A stretch of 27,078 bases of DNA, taken from the NCBI GenBank assembly GCA_002102555.1, contig MCFL01000315.1, positions 1 to 27,078 on the forward strand, given 5' to 3'. Source of the DNA: Catenaria anguillulae PL171. Lineage: Eukaryota > Blastocladiomycota > Blastocladiomycetes > Blastocladiales > Catenariaceae. Shown piece by piece: positions 1 to 10,819 of this stretch. The notes beneath the pieces are model-generated. The model did no database searches and had not been told where the DNA came from. It saw only the letters and a list, made by a program, of their open reading frames with translations. Position numbers and translations under genes: made by a program. Numbering within the stretch: position 1 is the first letter of the stretch; every line of letters begins with the position of its first letter.

Positions 1-2615
1 CACTGAATCTTGAGAGCACCAATATTGTCCACGGGTTGATGCGCGCGCGATATTTGACGGGGACAATCAAAGGGTTTGTCAACAAGTCCTGGTACACCAT
101 GCCGTGGAACACCTGAATGGTGCCATCGTCCGATGCGCTGGCAAACAGTGGATACTTTGGATGGAACGCGACGCTGCGCAATGCCTGCTTGTGGTACCGC
201 AACGTCTGTACGGCTGCACACCGAGCTCGAGATCCCACCAGCACAAGCGTTTATCGTACGAGCCCACAATGATGTTTTCGCCGCTCGGGTGCAAGTCCAT
301 GGACGAGATCCACTTGCACCCACTGTGAGCTTCTTGAGCAGCACTTGCTGCTGCAGTCGTACACGCGCACGTACCGCTGGGTTGCGACAACAAGTGCGGC
401 GAGTCGGGTGGAACATGGCTTGCGTCACAAGCCCCTTGTTCTTCTTGAACGGCTGTTGTGTCTGCTTGCGCGACAATTGATGGATTTGCACCGACGCGGC
501 GCCGGCATTGTGTGCCGTGGTCACAAGGTAATCGCCCTTGCGATGCCACGTGGCGCTCGTCACGTCACGCTGGTGGTGGATGGCCCAGAACACGCCCTGC
601 GCCGCGAGCTTGCGTGTGGGCTTGCGCCACTCGCACGCGGCAACCAGCGGGATACCCGATGACGAGTTGCGCTGAGCAACGGGGGCCGCTTCGCCCTGCA
701 GCAAGACAAGGGTTTGCTGGGCGACCTTTGCATCGGCCGTGATGCCGTCAGCCACGGCGGGAAGGTGCACGAGGTACACGTCGTTGCCGGCGGCGACGGC
801 AGCGAGCGAAAGGCCCTTGGATGGGTTCCAGGAAACGGTCGTGATGGCGTCCTCAAACTTCCAAATGTGCAGGCAACGTGTGGTGGCGACTTCCCACAGG
901 CGCAAGACGCCGTCGTCCGAGCCAGACAGGAGGAATTGGCCAGAGGGCGACAAAGAAAACGAGCGGACGCGCGAGTCGTGGCCGCGGAACACGAGCGACA
1001 GCGAGGTGGGGAACGGTTCGAGGTCCTTTGGGTCGGGCAATTTCGGGATGAGAGCTTCAGGGTCGATTTCAGTCTGAGGTGGCAAATAGAAAACGAGATG
1101 TGAGTGAGACGCCAAGCGCGATCAACTACGAGACTCATGATTAAAAAAAAAGGCATACCCTTGTCTTCTTGACACGCGGACACAGGTACAAATCCAAGCA
1201 CCGCTCAAACCGGTCGTGGACAAACCTGGAATACGCGGGCACCTTGCGCAGCGAGTCGTACTTTTGCGGAATGAAATCCACCTTGCGCTCGTCCGGGTCC
1301 TGCTCCTCCCACTGCTTCTTTTCTTCCTCGGTAAACAAGTACTCCTCGGGTGGGTTGTATGACTCGATGTTGCCAGGCAACTTGGCCTTTGGCGCAGGCA
1401 TGTGCATGGGATGGTTCAACCTGGCGTCTGCTTCTTCCTGGTTGACATTGCCCCACACATCGTAGTACTTTGTGGCCTCGGTCTTTGGCTTCTTGGGCAC
1501 AATCCACCCGTTGCGAATCGCACGCACAATCTTGATGACCTTTTTGTGCTCCCACTTTGAGGGGATGAAGCGGCGCTTGGGCTCGGGGCGACCCGTGAGC
1601 GGCGTGATCATGCGGTCCGACGTGAACCACTCGACGGTGGGCTGGTATGGGTCAAAACCGTCTGCGGCATAGTCGGCCGACTGCAACTTGTTGATGATGG
1701 CCAGTTCCTCGGACGTGAGCTCAATGTCCTTTTGGTCTTGCTTGTCGTGGATCGACGTCCAGAATGTCGGGTCGTCCATCTTGGACAGGAACTTGTCGAG
1801 CTCATCAGCTGTTGCGGGCTTGAGAATCTTTTTGCCGTCGAGGTCGTAGCCAATGTGCGGGTAATCGTTGTACCACTCCATGGGAATGTTGCCGACCGTG
1901 TTGTGGTGGTCCTAATAAAAAACCAACTGTCAGTTTTCTCGTCAAAGTCGGCATTCGGAGACATGAGGCGTGAATGGCAGAAGAACGGTACCTCACGATC
2001 CGAATCGTCGCTGTCCGTCTCGGGCACAATCTCGGGTCGAACGAGCCTGGGCTTGACCTTGTCCTCATCATCCGACAAGGACCCTCCCCAAGGAATCCCG
2101 TTGTTATCTCCCGGCACAATCACGGGCCCTTGCTTGTCGTCATCCTCGGCGGGCGAATCATTTCCATCGTCCAGATCGCTCATGTCCTCATCATCGTCTT
2201 CCAGCTCGGAATACTCGCTCGACTCATCCTCCTCGTCCTCGTCATCGTTCGCTGCGGCGGCGGCCGCCTGATCGCGGCCACGTGTCCGCCCGCCTTGACG
2301 TTGCAACTTGTCGACAAACCGCTGGAGCATTTCCTCGGACAATTCGCGATCCGCATCGTCAATCTGCTCGCCATCGTCGGCATCTGAATCGCCCGCGGCA
2401 GAGTCCGAGTCCGAGTCGGCGTTGATTTCGGCAGAGATAAACTCGTCATCGTCATCATCGGAAGATTCAGTGGCAGCAGGCACAGCCTCCGTGGCTTTGC
2501 GCGACCCAGAGTGCGAGCGCGAGCGAGATGCAGGTGCCGGTGCAGGCGCCGGTGCTGGTGATTCGAGGTCTTGGCGCGACCGCTTTGCGGGCTTCTTCAT
2601 AGGTTTTGGTGGCAT
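1..2615 (-). CDS. ERB1: ERB1/BOP1 ribosome biogenesis protein (3' end outside the window)
   Basis: WD-repeat protein of the PeBoW complex (ERB1-NOP7-YTM1; BOP1-PES1-WDR12 in animals), which works in the nucleolus on 27S pre-rRNA processing and 60S assembly. Exons: 2615-1992, 1911-1159 and 1073 to beyond base 1. The ATG at 2615 gives [14 protein letters not shown], a basic start followed by Asp/Glu/Ser-rich acidic tracts to about residue 205. The BOP1NT domain follows: [11 protein letters not shown], then [12 protein letters not shown], ending near CPRVKK. Exon 3 carries WD repeats ([45 protein letters not shown]). Between about 400 and 40 the conserved frame slips about six times (near 398, 390, 357, 316, 206 and 45). 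At five of these, one extra base in a run of two or three would restore the family sequence; the slip near 45 lies in a CG run. The gene is essential in yeast, so assembly error or a second copy is more likely than loss. Confidence 0.93.
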
Positions 2616-3038
2616 TGTGTGTGGCGTGTGCAATTTGCTGTGTTGGTGGTCAGCGGGAATGACACATGGACATGTGCGCCAATACGATATCTTGTCCAAA
2701 GCAAGTCGGGCGCTGATGGACAAATGCTGTGGATCGTACAAAGCGCGTGTTTTGCGAGTGCGGTCTGAGCTCACGTGATGCGTATCCGCCTGGCATGATC
2801 AATGCCCAACCTGACACGCTCAATCCAATTTCTGAGTTGCGGAATGAGAATGGGAATGTCCATCTGCGTATCACATGCCCATGAATGATACACACTGCTT
2901 GCATTCTCGAGCTGCCGATTTATCCACTTTGAAAGTGATAACAGCCATCCTCTGTTGCTTCAACGCGCCTTTTCCCATTCCCACCCCGCGCCCGCACACA
3001 TCCACACACGACAAGACCAATTGACAGAATTAAACACC
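2616..3038. promoter_or_regulatory. Divergent promoter spacer between ERB1 and the ankyrin gene
   Basis: This 423-bp spacer lies between the ATGs of two genes read in opposite directions and must hold both promoters. No clear TATA box is visible. The ankyrin-gene side has pyrimidine-rich stretches (about 2955-3020) just before its ATG. One TGAGCTCA palindrome at about 2766 is probably chance. Confidence 0.5.
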
Positions 3039-3837
3039 ATGCCCGGAACGACAGTTGATGCGACCGATGCCGTTCGCCTCTCTCTGACGTTTCCCTGGTC
3101 TGCCCAATCAATGCTCGCGCGCTCATCATCTTTTCTCCCATGTGCCCTCCCCTTCCTCTCGTAGTTTTTCGCGGCGATTGAAAAGTCGGACTCGAACGCG
3201 GTGCGCGACCTACTGGGCAGCAACAAGGAGCTGGCCATTGCAAAGAAGCGCGGCGACTTCAAGTACCCGAAGGATCTGGACCTGGAATCGCTCAAGTTCA
3301 TGGGCGGATACATTGGCAGCGTGACTGGGTTGCAGCTGGCGATCTTGCTGGGCCATGATGCAATTGCAAAGGATATCTTGGATTCAACGTTCAAGGAGCA
3401 GTTGAATGAGACGTTTGGGGTATGTCCATGTTGTCCAAGCGCGTCTTGGTGTGGATTGTGACTTGAACGGCTCATGTCCATTGAAATGGATTGTGTACTT
3501 AGGGAAACAATACGGGTACCTGAGCACCAACCTTGGCGGGTGTGTTTAAGGTGTGCCTAGGTCACTCACTATTTCTCTGGGTGTAATATCATGGGTGTAG
3601 CATTGCATTTGGCTGCATTTTTGGGTGCGCGTGACATCGTCAAGCTGCTGCTGGAACGTGGGGCCGATCGGTATAACGCTCTTCGCTCGTTTCCATTGTA
3701 CGTGACTGCTTGCAAGTCTAACGATGATGTGGGTCTGCGTACATAGGAGCATCAAAAACGGCAAAGGATTCACGCCCGTTGACATTGCGGACGACGGCGA
3801 AATGCAAGAGTTGTTTACTCGATCGCCCGTTGAGTAA
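3039..3837 (+). CDS. Small ankyrin-repeat protein, five exons
   Basis: Predicted 153-aa protein. Exons: 3039 to about 3071, 3165-3419, 3503-3515, 3601-3670 and 3747-3837. All later junctions are GT...AG with matching phase. The first donor is uncertain: gttcgc at 3072 or gttgat at 3054, both phase 0. Residues about 12-96 form a helical lead (FFAAIEKSDSNAVRDLLGS, then a first ankyrin-like unit GLQLAILLGHDAIAKDIL). A canonical ankyrin repeat follows (NNTALHLAAFLGARDIVKLL, then LERGADR), then a half repeat (NGKGFTPVDIADD) at the C-terminus. The canonical repeat can be read only if the 13-nt third exon is spliced in. Ankyrin repeats bind proteins; no enzymatic domain is present and the partner is unknown. 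Small fungal ankyrin proteins of this size exist (for example yeast YGL242C), but I do not claim orthology. Confidence 0.82.
3503..3515 (+). other. 13-nt micro-exon of the ankyrin gene
   Basis: The exon sits between an acceptor (cttag) and a donor (gtacct), with introns of 83 and 85 bp on each side. It carries GNNT plus one base. Splicing gives G-GNNTALHLAAFLGA, the expected start of an ankyrin repeat. Skipping it would shift the frame. Confidence 0.75.
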
Positions 3838-4015
3838 ACCAAGACAACGACAAAGCTAGCGAGAGTTGTGCTGCGGGCAATGCAGAGAGCGGTCGGCAAG
3901 AATGGGTTGACTTTCTTTTCCGTTTTTTTCTTTTGTTAAATATTCCATGAATGAACTCGCAGTACCAACGAAATATGTGCAATATACAACAACTCAACAC
4001 CATGGAGCAGACGCA

Positions 4016-4521
4016 TCAAGCGGCAATGTTGAGTTCGGCCAGGACCCACGCATCGGTCAAGTCGTCGGCGTCAAATAGCTCAAGACACTTGCCCATGGTA
4101 CCGACCGCCTTTCCAACGTCGGTGCGCGTGCCTGCGTAAATCATCTTTTGGTCTGGCCGTGCACTAGTCGTGTACATATATGGAGAGCCTGCGTTAGCCG
4201 AGATTGGACCATGTGGCACTCGCCAAGATGCATAACTCGGCAAACGCACACTGCGGGTGTATACTGGACAAAGACGAGCGGGTACGACACACGGCCGTCC
4301 TTGTGGTTGACGACATAGGAGAGCATGATGTATCGCGGGGTGGTTTCGGGCAGCTCGTCGGCCAGGTCTTGCAGGGAGGCAAGGTCTTCGAGCGTTTGGT
4401 CGTGCTCAACTACCAGGTTGGCCAGATCGATTTTCAGGATGAGGGCGGCGAGAGATTTGGATTTGCGGAGGCGGAAGGCCTTGAGGAGCTGGTGGACAGA
4501 CTCGGGGACGGTGGCCGACAT
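4016..4521 (-). CDS. gmf1: Glia maturation factor (ADF-homology protein)
   Basis: Predicted 139 aa, the usual length of this family (138-142). Two exons: 4521-4250 and 4163-4016, with an 86-bp intron (donor GTGCGT, acceptor gactag) joined in phase 2. GMF is a single ADF-homology domain protein that binds the Arp2/3 complex, prunes actin branches and acts at cortical actin patches. Family hallmarks are plain: an N-terminal helix (FRLRKSKSLAALILKID), the ELPETTPRYIMLSY strand, then KDGRVSYPLVFVQYTP, and after the intron ARPDQKMIYAGT and DADDLTDAWVLAEL. The position after YTP, where animal GMF has VGCKPEQQMMYAG, confirms the splice. It converges on the ankyrin gene (178-bp spacer) and shares a promoter region with SRP72. 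Confidence 0.93.
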
Positions 4522-4863
4522 TGTTGAATGTAGTTGTTTGGTTGATGATGTTGGCTTCGGGGGTCATTGACAAATCATAGGACATGGGACTAATTCATTA
4601 CATATGCGGCCGACATTGCTTTAGACGGATTTGCCGTGTAGTATAAATTTTCATCCATATGGGGCTCTTGGCTCTTGAGGTGCGGCGCGACGGATCGGCG
4701 TGCCAACGACGCCCGCGTCGATCTGATCTTGTTGAGTTAATCTTGTTGAGGAGTTGACGCCCAAGACGATATTTATGTAAAGAGCCACCGAAAAACCGTA
4801 AATTATTGACCACGTTTTGAGTCTATCTGTTCAGAAACGCAACGTAACGCAACGCAACGCAAC
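4522..4863. promoter_or_regulatory. Divergent promoter spacer between GMF and SRP72
   Basis: 342 bp between two ATGs read away from each other. A TATAAAT-like sequence lies near 4640 (plus sense), too far from the SRP72 ATG to assign with confidence. The last 28 bases before the SRP72 ATG are a run of AACGC-type pentamers. Confidence 0.45.
4836..4862 (+). repeat. AACGC pentamer run next to the SRP72 start codon
   Basis: Five units of AACGC, one altered to AACGT, run directly into the ATG context AACATG. The run is probably transcribed as 5' leader. Confidence 0.7.
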
Positions 4864-6978
4864 ATGTCGTCGGCTGAATCTCGGGAATCGATCATGGAGC
4901 GCGCCAACCAGCTGATTGCGCAGGAAAAGTTCGGCGAGCTCGTGTCGCTTTGCTCAAAGGCTCCGTCAACATCCAAATCTCCATGGATGACCCAAGTCCA
5001 CCTGGTGGCCCTCATCCGCCTCGAGCGGTACCAGGACGCCCTCCGCCTGCTCACCGGCCAAGACCCGGACCTGCTCAAGTTCAAATACGAGCGCGCCTAC
5101 TGCCTGTACCGTACAAACAAACTCATCGACGCCCTCGCCCTGCTCGACTCGCTCACTGCCGACTCGGGCAACACCCACAAGGTCCAGGTGCTCAAGGCCC
5201 AAGTCCTCTACCGCCTCGAGCGCTTTGACCAGTGCTTCGCCATCTACCAGGCGCTCATTGACGCCACGCCCGACGACGACGACCACGCCGACCTGCGCCA
5301 GGACCTCATCACAAACCAACAGGCCGTGCTTGCCTCGACTTATCTCTCCACCCTCGCTTTCACCCCGTCTTCCTCTTCCTCTTCCTCTTTATCGTCGGCC
5401 TCCATTGACTCGCTCACCGACCTCGCCTCCTTCTCCTCGTACGAACACTGCTACAACACGGCCACGCTTGCCCTCGCCCAAGGCCACCGCGACCTCGCAC
5501 TTGCCGCTTTACACCATGCGCGCCGGCTCGCCACGTTGTCGCTTGCCGACTCTGGCCTGTCGCAACGCGACCTGGCCATTGAACTGCAGCCCGTGCTCGT
5601 ACAGCTCGCGTACGCGTACCATCTGGCGGGCGATCTCGACCAGGCCGCACAGCTGTATCGGGTGGTGATTGGTGGCGCGGGCGCGGGCGCGGCGGCCGCG
5701 CATACGCCCGATTGGGCCGTGGCCGTCAACAACTTGGCGTCCATTGAGGCTCTCGTTGTCAGCGACAAGGACAAGCAAAAGGGGGACGCAAAGGACAATA
5801 AGGAAAAGGAGGTGCAGCGCAGGTTTAAAAAGATTGCAAAGCACGCGGCCGTCAAGAGCGACCGCATGCCCCGGTGGCAGCGCAACGTGGTTGCGGCCAA
5901 CGAGGCGCTCGTTACTGGCTTCTCTGGCTTGGGAGATGGCAATCACACGGACAATCTCGTGTTGCACACGATGCGTGCGCTGGCCACGGGCAAACCCTTG
6001 CCCGACCGGGAATCCACGACCGACGATCCCCTGGCGCAATCTGTGTTTGTCACACTTGCGCATGCGCAACGCAAGCTCGAATCCGCCTCGACCTCCACCG
6101 ACCAATTTGCCGCCGCGCTCGACATGCTGCTTGAATCCAACAACAACTCAAACGTGCCTGCACTCGACGCACTGCACGCGCGTGTGCTTGCTGCTTCGGG
6201 CAACGTGGATGCGGCCATTGCCGTGCTCGAGGCAATTGGGGCGCACGAGCAAGTGGCCAGGTTGCTCGCACAAGTGCCCGAGCGCAAGCTCGACGCCGCA
6301 CAAGTGTGGGTCAATTTGGTGGCTCAGGATCCGGGCAACGTGCGGCGTGTGGCCGAGTGGGTCAAGGCAGAGGCCTTGGTGGATCCACAGGCCGCCGAGG
6401 AGCATGCGGCCGCTTTGGCCGTGGATGAGGACAACAATGAGGACGCTGCGCAGGTGCAAGATGTCGAGACGGCGTGGAAGGCGCTCGTGGCCACGACCTC
6501 GTCGGCGGCAACGCCCGTGCCCGCCAAGGATGCTGCCGCCAGCAACAAGAAACAAGCGCGGCGTCGCCGTCCGCGCTTGCCAAAGGGCGCCGACCCGACC
6601 TCGGACGCGTTCCAATCGACCCTGCCTGATCCAGAACGCTGGGTTCCCAAGCACTTGCGCAAGGCTGCCCTGGCGGCGGCAGCAGCGGCTGCAAAGAAAA
6701 AGGGTTCGGCGGCCAAACGTGCTGTGGGGAGTAAGGGCGCGCATCAGGGCGGAGCAGTTGCGGATGACCCCAACCCGGCGCCTGTTATGACTGGATTGGG
6801 CGGCACGGGGTCGGCGAGGATTTTTGGAAATCGTGGTGGCCAGGCACAAAAGGAGAACAAGGAGGAGGAGAGCACAGTAGTGGAGAAACCCGTGGTGGAA
6901 AAGACTCCGACCGCAAGTAAACCTGCGGCGGGCAACAAGAAGAAGGGGCCGGCGGGCAAGAAGGGTGGAAGGAAGTAG
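4864..6978 (+). CDS. SRP72: Signal recognition particle subunit SRP72
   Basis: 704 aa in one uninterrupted exon (human SRP72 is 671 aa). SRP72 is the largest SRP protein: with SRP68 it binds 7S RNA, and the particle targets ribosomes making secretory proteins to the ER. The first about 400 residues are TPR-like helical hairpins (for example LVALIRLERYQDALRLLTG, YCLYRTNKLIDALALLDSL, AYAYHLAGDLDQAAQLYRVV). A Ser run (near residue 172) and an Ala/Gly run interrupt them. The RNA-binding signature sits near residues 562-600: a basic cluster RRRRPRLPKGADPT, then LPDPERWVPKHLRK, equivalent to the family's KRKRKPRLPK...PDPERWLP motif. The tail is Lys/Ala/Gly-rich, ending GKKGGRK. The start is fixed by the open frame and by homologous N-terminal TPRs. 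Unlike its neighbours it shows no frame slips. Confidence 0.95.
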   Translation: MSSAESRESIMERANQLIAQEKFGELVSLCSKAPSTSKSPWMTQVHLVALIRLERYQDALRLLTGQDPDLLKFKYERAYCLYRTNKLIDALALLDSLTADSGNTHKVQVLKAQVLYRLERFDQCFAIYQALIDATPDDDDHADLRQDLITNQQAVLASTYLSTLAFTPSSSSSSSLSSASIDSLTDLASFSSYEHCYNTATLALAQGHRDLALAALHHARRLATLSLADSGLSQRDLAIELQPVLVQLAYAYHLAGDLDQAAQLYRVVIGGAGAGAAAAHTPDWAVAVNNLASIEALVVSDKDKQKGDAKDNKEKEVQRRFKKIAKHAAVKSDRMPRWQRNVVAANEALVTGFSGLGDGNHTDNLVLHTMRALATGKPLPDRESTTDDPLAQSVFVTLAHAQRKLESASTSTDQFAAALDMLLESNNNSNVPALDALHARVLAASGNVDAAIAVLEAIGAHEQVARLLAQVPERKLDAAQVWVNLVAQDPGNVRRVAEWVKAEALVDPQAAEEHAAALAVDEDNNEDAAQVQDVETAWKALVATTSSAATPVPAKDAAASNKKQARRRRPRLPKGADPTSDAFQSTLPDPERWVPKHLRKAALAAAAAAAKKKGSAAKRAVGSKGAHQGGAVADDPNPAPVMTGLGGTGSARIFGNRGGQAQKENKEEESTVVEKPVVEKTPTASKPAAGNKKKGPAGKKGGRK

Positions 6979-7637
6979 ATACCGCTTGTTGCCGTTGATT
7001 GTTTGGGTTCCATCGAGGTCATTCGCAAGTTTATATACATTTTGCATTTCCAACGTGGATAGTTCCAAACAGCTAACATCGAGTGGAGATGAATAGCGCT
7101 GCCCACTCTTTTGAGGCAAGGACAATTGGATGTGCCAAACGGGACAGAAACGCATCCGGTACGCCTCCGTTGAGCCATGTTGCCTCGGTCAATTCACCCC
7201 GCGAGATTGCTCCCTGTTCCTTGCGCGAACGCAATTGTGCCCATTTCACACCGCTGTCCTTTGAAACCCCCCGTCAGCTCAGAAACACTGTGTGTCATTG
7301 TCACTGAGGCCTGAGAGGCAGTACATCTGAATTGGCACAAGGTACATGGGCGCGTTGGATTACGGCAGACAATCGAGTATCATTGCTTGTGACTGGGAAT
7401 GCGAGGCATACTGCTACGGTCACGAGTACGGTAGTGCAGACTGTTCTGTAGCTTGGGGGTTTCCATTTGCATCTTTTTTATATTCAGCCACGAGTATTTC
7501 CTATACATACAATTGCCAATGGTCGAAGGTCGAACATCTGACATGTCTATGAAGTTGAAAATATGTTTTCATGTCTCGCGCCGATTACTCTACATTTAAG
7601 TTTACTGATACAGGACATACCGGCGAGAAAACGCAAT
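6979..7637. other. Convergent intergenic spacer, no gene seen
   Basis: 659 bp between the stop codons of SRP72 and the 5'-nucleotidase, which point at each other. It should hold both 3' UTRs. AT-rich stretches (around 7030-7045 and 7476-7510) could serve in polyadenylation. Short open frames here resemble no protein I know. Confidence 0.5.
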
Positions 7638-10010
7638 CTAAACAAAGTGCACTCCGGGAACATAATCCTCTACCGCCACCTTGATTTCCTTGTCCTTCTT
7701 GACCGCCTCAATCGCCAAATCGGACAAGAGCGCTCCAGTATCCCGCTGCTTGACCAGCTCGGCCGGCACAATCGAATCCCCGCCGCCTTGACTCAAGTAG
7801 TCCACCGTCACCACATCGATCAACGTGTCTGCGGCCACCTCAACCCACTTGCCCTTGGCCACCTCGACTTCGACGCCACTCACTCGCTGCCACTTTGGCT
7901 TTTCCTTGTCCAGCTTGGCGCGCAACCCAGCAAACTGAGCATACCCGGTGACCTTCTTGCCGTCTGGCCGGATCGCGTCCGAGTTTTGCAGCAGCGCGAG
8001 CCCCTCGAGCATCTCGCCAATCTGCTTGCCCGACATGCGCACCGTGGTCGCCATGTTGACAAACGGCAACACGGCCAAGATGCCGCCAATTGTCACGTCG
8101 CCAGCAGGGATATCTGCACGCAATCCACCCGTGTTGGTCATACCAATTGTGGCGGCGACTTCGGGCGCAGGCGTTGCGACCGACGCGCGAAGCAGGTTGG
8201 CGACCCAGTACCCAAGAGCGCAGCCCGTGGTCGAGCACGTTTCGCGCGTCAGGGCAGTCGACGTGGTACCAATGACAGTACGAGCAATCGCGTCAAAGGG
8301 CTTGCGCCATTCTTGGACCAGGGCGTGCGTGGCAGGGTGTTGCGGGATCTTCATGGTGAGCTGGATCGGGTCGCCGTTGATGGCCGTAAGCTTGTCGTCG
8401 GCCGACCAGGTGAGCGAGAGTTTGCCAACGTATTCGCCGAGCGACTACAATTGACAAGAACGTGAAATGAGATAATGCATGAAGCGCGGCTCGATATCAA
8501 ACGATTTGCCGACGTACCTTTGCCTGCACAATGTACACGCTCTGCCCATCCTTGGCCTTGACCTCGGTCGGGTACGGACCCGCCACACCGGGCGCCGTAG
8601 TGTTCTTGAGCAGCAAACTGTGCGAATGCCCGCCCACAATCACGCTCACGCCCTGCGTGTTGGCAGCCACCAGCTTGTCGTCCTCGTACCCGTTGTGCGA
8701 CACGGCAATGATGCGCTTGATGCCGAGCTTGTGCAGCTCGTCCACGGCACGTTGGACAGAGACAATGGGGTCTTCAAACGTGAGCTGCTTGCCTGTTTGA
8801 GCAAGTGAAGGCGTAGCCTTGGTAATGTAGCCCACAACACCAATCCGAACATTGAATTTGGTCAAGACAATGTATGGCGCGACGAGGCCGTTGAGGTTAG
8901 CGTCCAAGGTCGTGTTCATGTTGGACGAGAGGGCCGGGGTCGTCAGTTTGGCGATAAACTTGGCCAGGTGGGCCGGGCCGTCGTCGAACTCGTGGTTGCC
9001 AATGGCAAAGGCATCGTACTTGACGAGGTTCATGAATTCAATCGTCGAATTTCCCTTGTAGTAGCTGTTTAGAACAGAAAGCGACGTCAGATCAACGCAA
9101 TGGATGTCAGAGACATGGACTGAGTAGCGTACTTGTAAAACATGGTGCCCTGGAACTGGTCGCCAGCGTCCACCAAGTACACATTCGGATCCTTTTCGCG
9201 AATCGAGTCGACAAGCGTCTTGATACGGGCAATCCCACCAAAGCACTTGCCCTCGGCGCGGTTCTTTTCGGTACAGTCGAGCCCCGACGACGAAAACTCG
9301 TCAAGTCGGCTGTGAATGTCGTTGGTGTGGACAAGCGTCATGGTAAACTCCTTGCCGTCGCCCGACAGTGGCTTCTTGATGAGCTCTTGCCCGCCAAACC
9401 CTGGCACGTATGGCTGGTTGGCGGCACCCGTGTAGGCGATACACGTGAAGCATTTCGGTTGCGGTGCCGGCGTGGGAACGGGCGGGGTGGTGGTGTTGGT
9501 GCCAGGCGTAGGGGTAGGCTGCGGGCGAGGGCGGGGGCGCTTGCCGTAGCCGGGCAGTTCGGCTTGAAGTTGATCGTAGCCGGGAATGTGCACCTTGGGT
9601 TGATGGCCGGGACGGTAGTACGAGCCTTGTTGTTGCTCCCTGCGTCGTCAATCCATTCATCGCATCGAGTGATCATTAGAGTAAGCACATGGTCTGTGAC
9701 GGAATGCATGAACAGTGTGTATGTATGTCGGTATGTACCAAGGATAGGCGGCACGCTCGGGCTTGTAGTGCTGGATGGGCGAGTACTTGCCCTTGGCGAT
9801 CGGCGCTTGGCCATTCTTGGCGGGAACATGTTGCTCGTGCTCGTGCTCGTCCTCACCATTCGAATCGCTGCCGCCATAGTATGGCGACGACGGTGTCACA
9901 TTGGGAGTGGCAGTCGAGTGGGGCTTTGGGTGGCACTTGCGATGGCCGGTCGGGTGGGCCGCCACGGATGCCGCCAGCAGGACCAGAGTAGCGAGAAGGC
10001 TGAGCTTCAT
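7638..10010 (-). CDS. Secreted 5'-nucleotidase family metallophosphoesterase
   Basis: Predicted 710 aa. Exons: 10010-9739, 9639-9133, 9064-8518 and 8444-7638, with introns of 68-99 bp and matching phases. The N-terminus is a signal peptide (MKLSLLATLVLLAASVAAHP). A His/Pro-rich linker with a PRPRPQPTPTPG stretch follows, then the metallophosphatase domain. Metal-binding motifs are all present: LVHTNDIHSR, DAGDQFQG, GNHEFDDG, VSHNGYEDD and VGGHSHSLL. The C-terminal nucleotide-binding domain shows GLRADIPAGDVTIGG and DYLSQGGGD. The family (CD73, UshA) removes phosphate from nucleoside monophosphates or related substrates outside the cell. No hydrophobic GPI-type tail follows VPGVHFV, so it is probably secreted or wall-held. 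Exact substrate (AMP, UDP-sugar or cyclic nucleotide) cannot be told from sequence. It lies just downstream of a PhoD phosphatase on the same strand. Confidence 0.92.
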
Positions 10011-10819
10011 GGTTTGGTTGGTTGTCTGCGTCTATGCTTGTGGGTTCTATGGTTGCATGATCGCCCAAAGGATCAGAGATCATGCATGTGCACGGAAGGA
10101 GGGGTGGCCGACTCTTATCCTGGCGGGTGGGCAGTGGCACGACGGGCCGGCGAGGGACAAGGTTCCATGGAGACCCACCCACGTGTGACGGCTCGGCAGG
10201 GCGACCCTGAGGCAACCTCAATTCAAATCGCTTGGCTTGAAAGCTTGCGACTCGCAGATGCAAGGCATCATCTTCCCAGCAACGTTCCTGACTCGGCACT
10301 CGGCCGGAGAAATTCGAAGCAAAGGGGCGCGATCAGGCATCACATTTGAGACAGGGCGCGTGGCAGAGACGTTTCACTGACGATGTTTCAACTTCATGAC
10401 ATGTGAAGCACCACATTCCCACTTCGGCCTGGCTGCCAGATTTTTATCTGAAGGTACGATACCTACATGTACGTAAGTACCATGTACACTTATCGAGACG
10501 CCAAGTCCCCAACCATCTAACGCAACATCCTCTGCGGACAGATGTGTCCAAGACAGACAACACTCAACTTGCTGCAAGGACTTTGCAAGGCGTCCAAAAA
10601 CCACAATTGATCAGAAAGGCAAGTGGCGCTACATTTCGGTTTGAACTGCTGAAAATACGTTTTGTATACACTGATTATTAACAATGGCACTTTGAATCAC
10701 AGAGCACACGCACAAGAACAAACTTAGGGTGACACACAATTTGTTCGGAAAATCAATCGCACACGCGCACAATCTCTCGCACCAATACACCCGGGGCTCG
10801 ACAAAACCATCGAGAGCTT
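10011..10819. promoter_or_regulatory. Upstream region of the 5'-nucleotidase; no gene seen
   Basis: 809 bp between the PhoD stop and the 5'-nucleotidase ATG, both minus-strand, so it holds the 5'-nucleotidase promoter and the PhoD 3' UTR. A GTAC-rich stretch around 10454-10490 has several overlapping small palindromes and could bind a regulator; this is only a guess. Open frames here look random. Confidence 0.4.

Noticed and set aside
2766-2773. TGAGCTCA outside the transposon
   Set aside because: A single copy with no flanking similarity to the element ends; compatible with chance.
5669-6790. 373-codon plus-strand frame and 335-codon minus-strand frame (6148-7155)
   Set aside because: Both are shadows of SRP72 with strongly skewed composition (Arg/Pro/Cys-rich).
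7563-8465. 300-codon plus-strand open frame
   Set aside because: Antisense to the C-terminal domain of the 5'-nucleotidase, which is intact on the minus strand.
9312-10349. 345-codon open frame on the plus strand
   Set aside because: It is antisense to the 5'-nucleotidase exons 1-2, whose signal peptide and HTNDIH motif are unmistakable. The plus translation has no family features.
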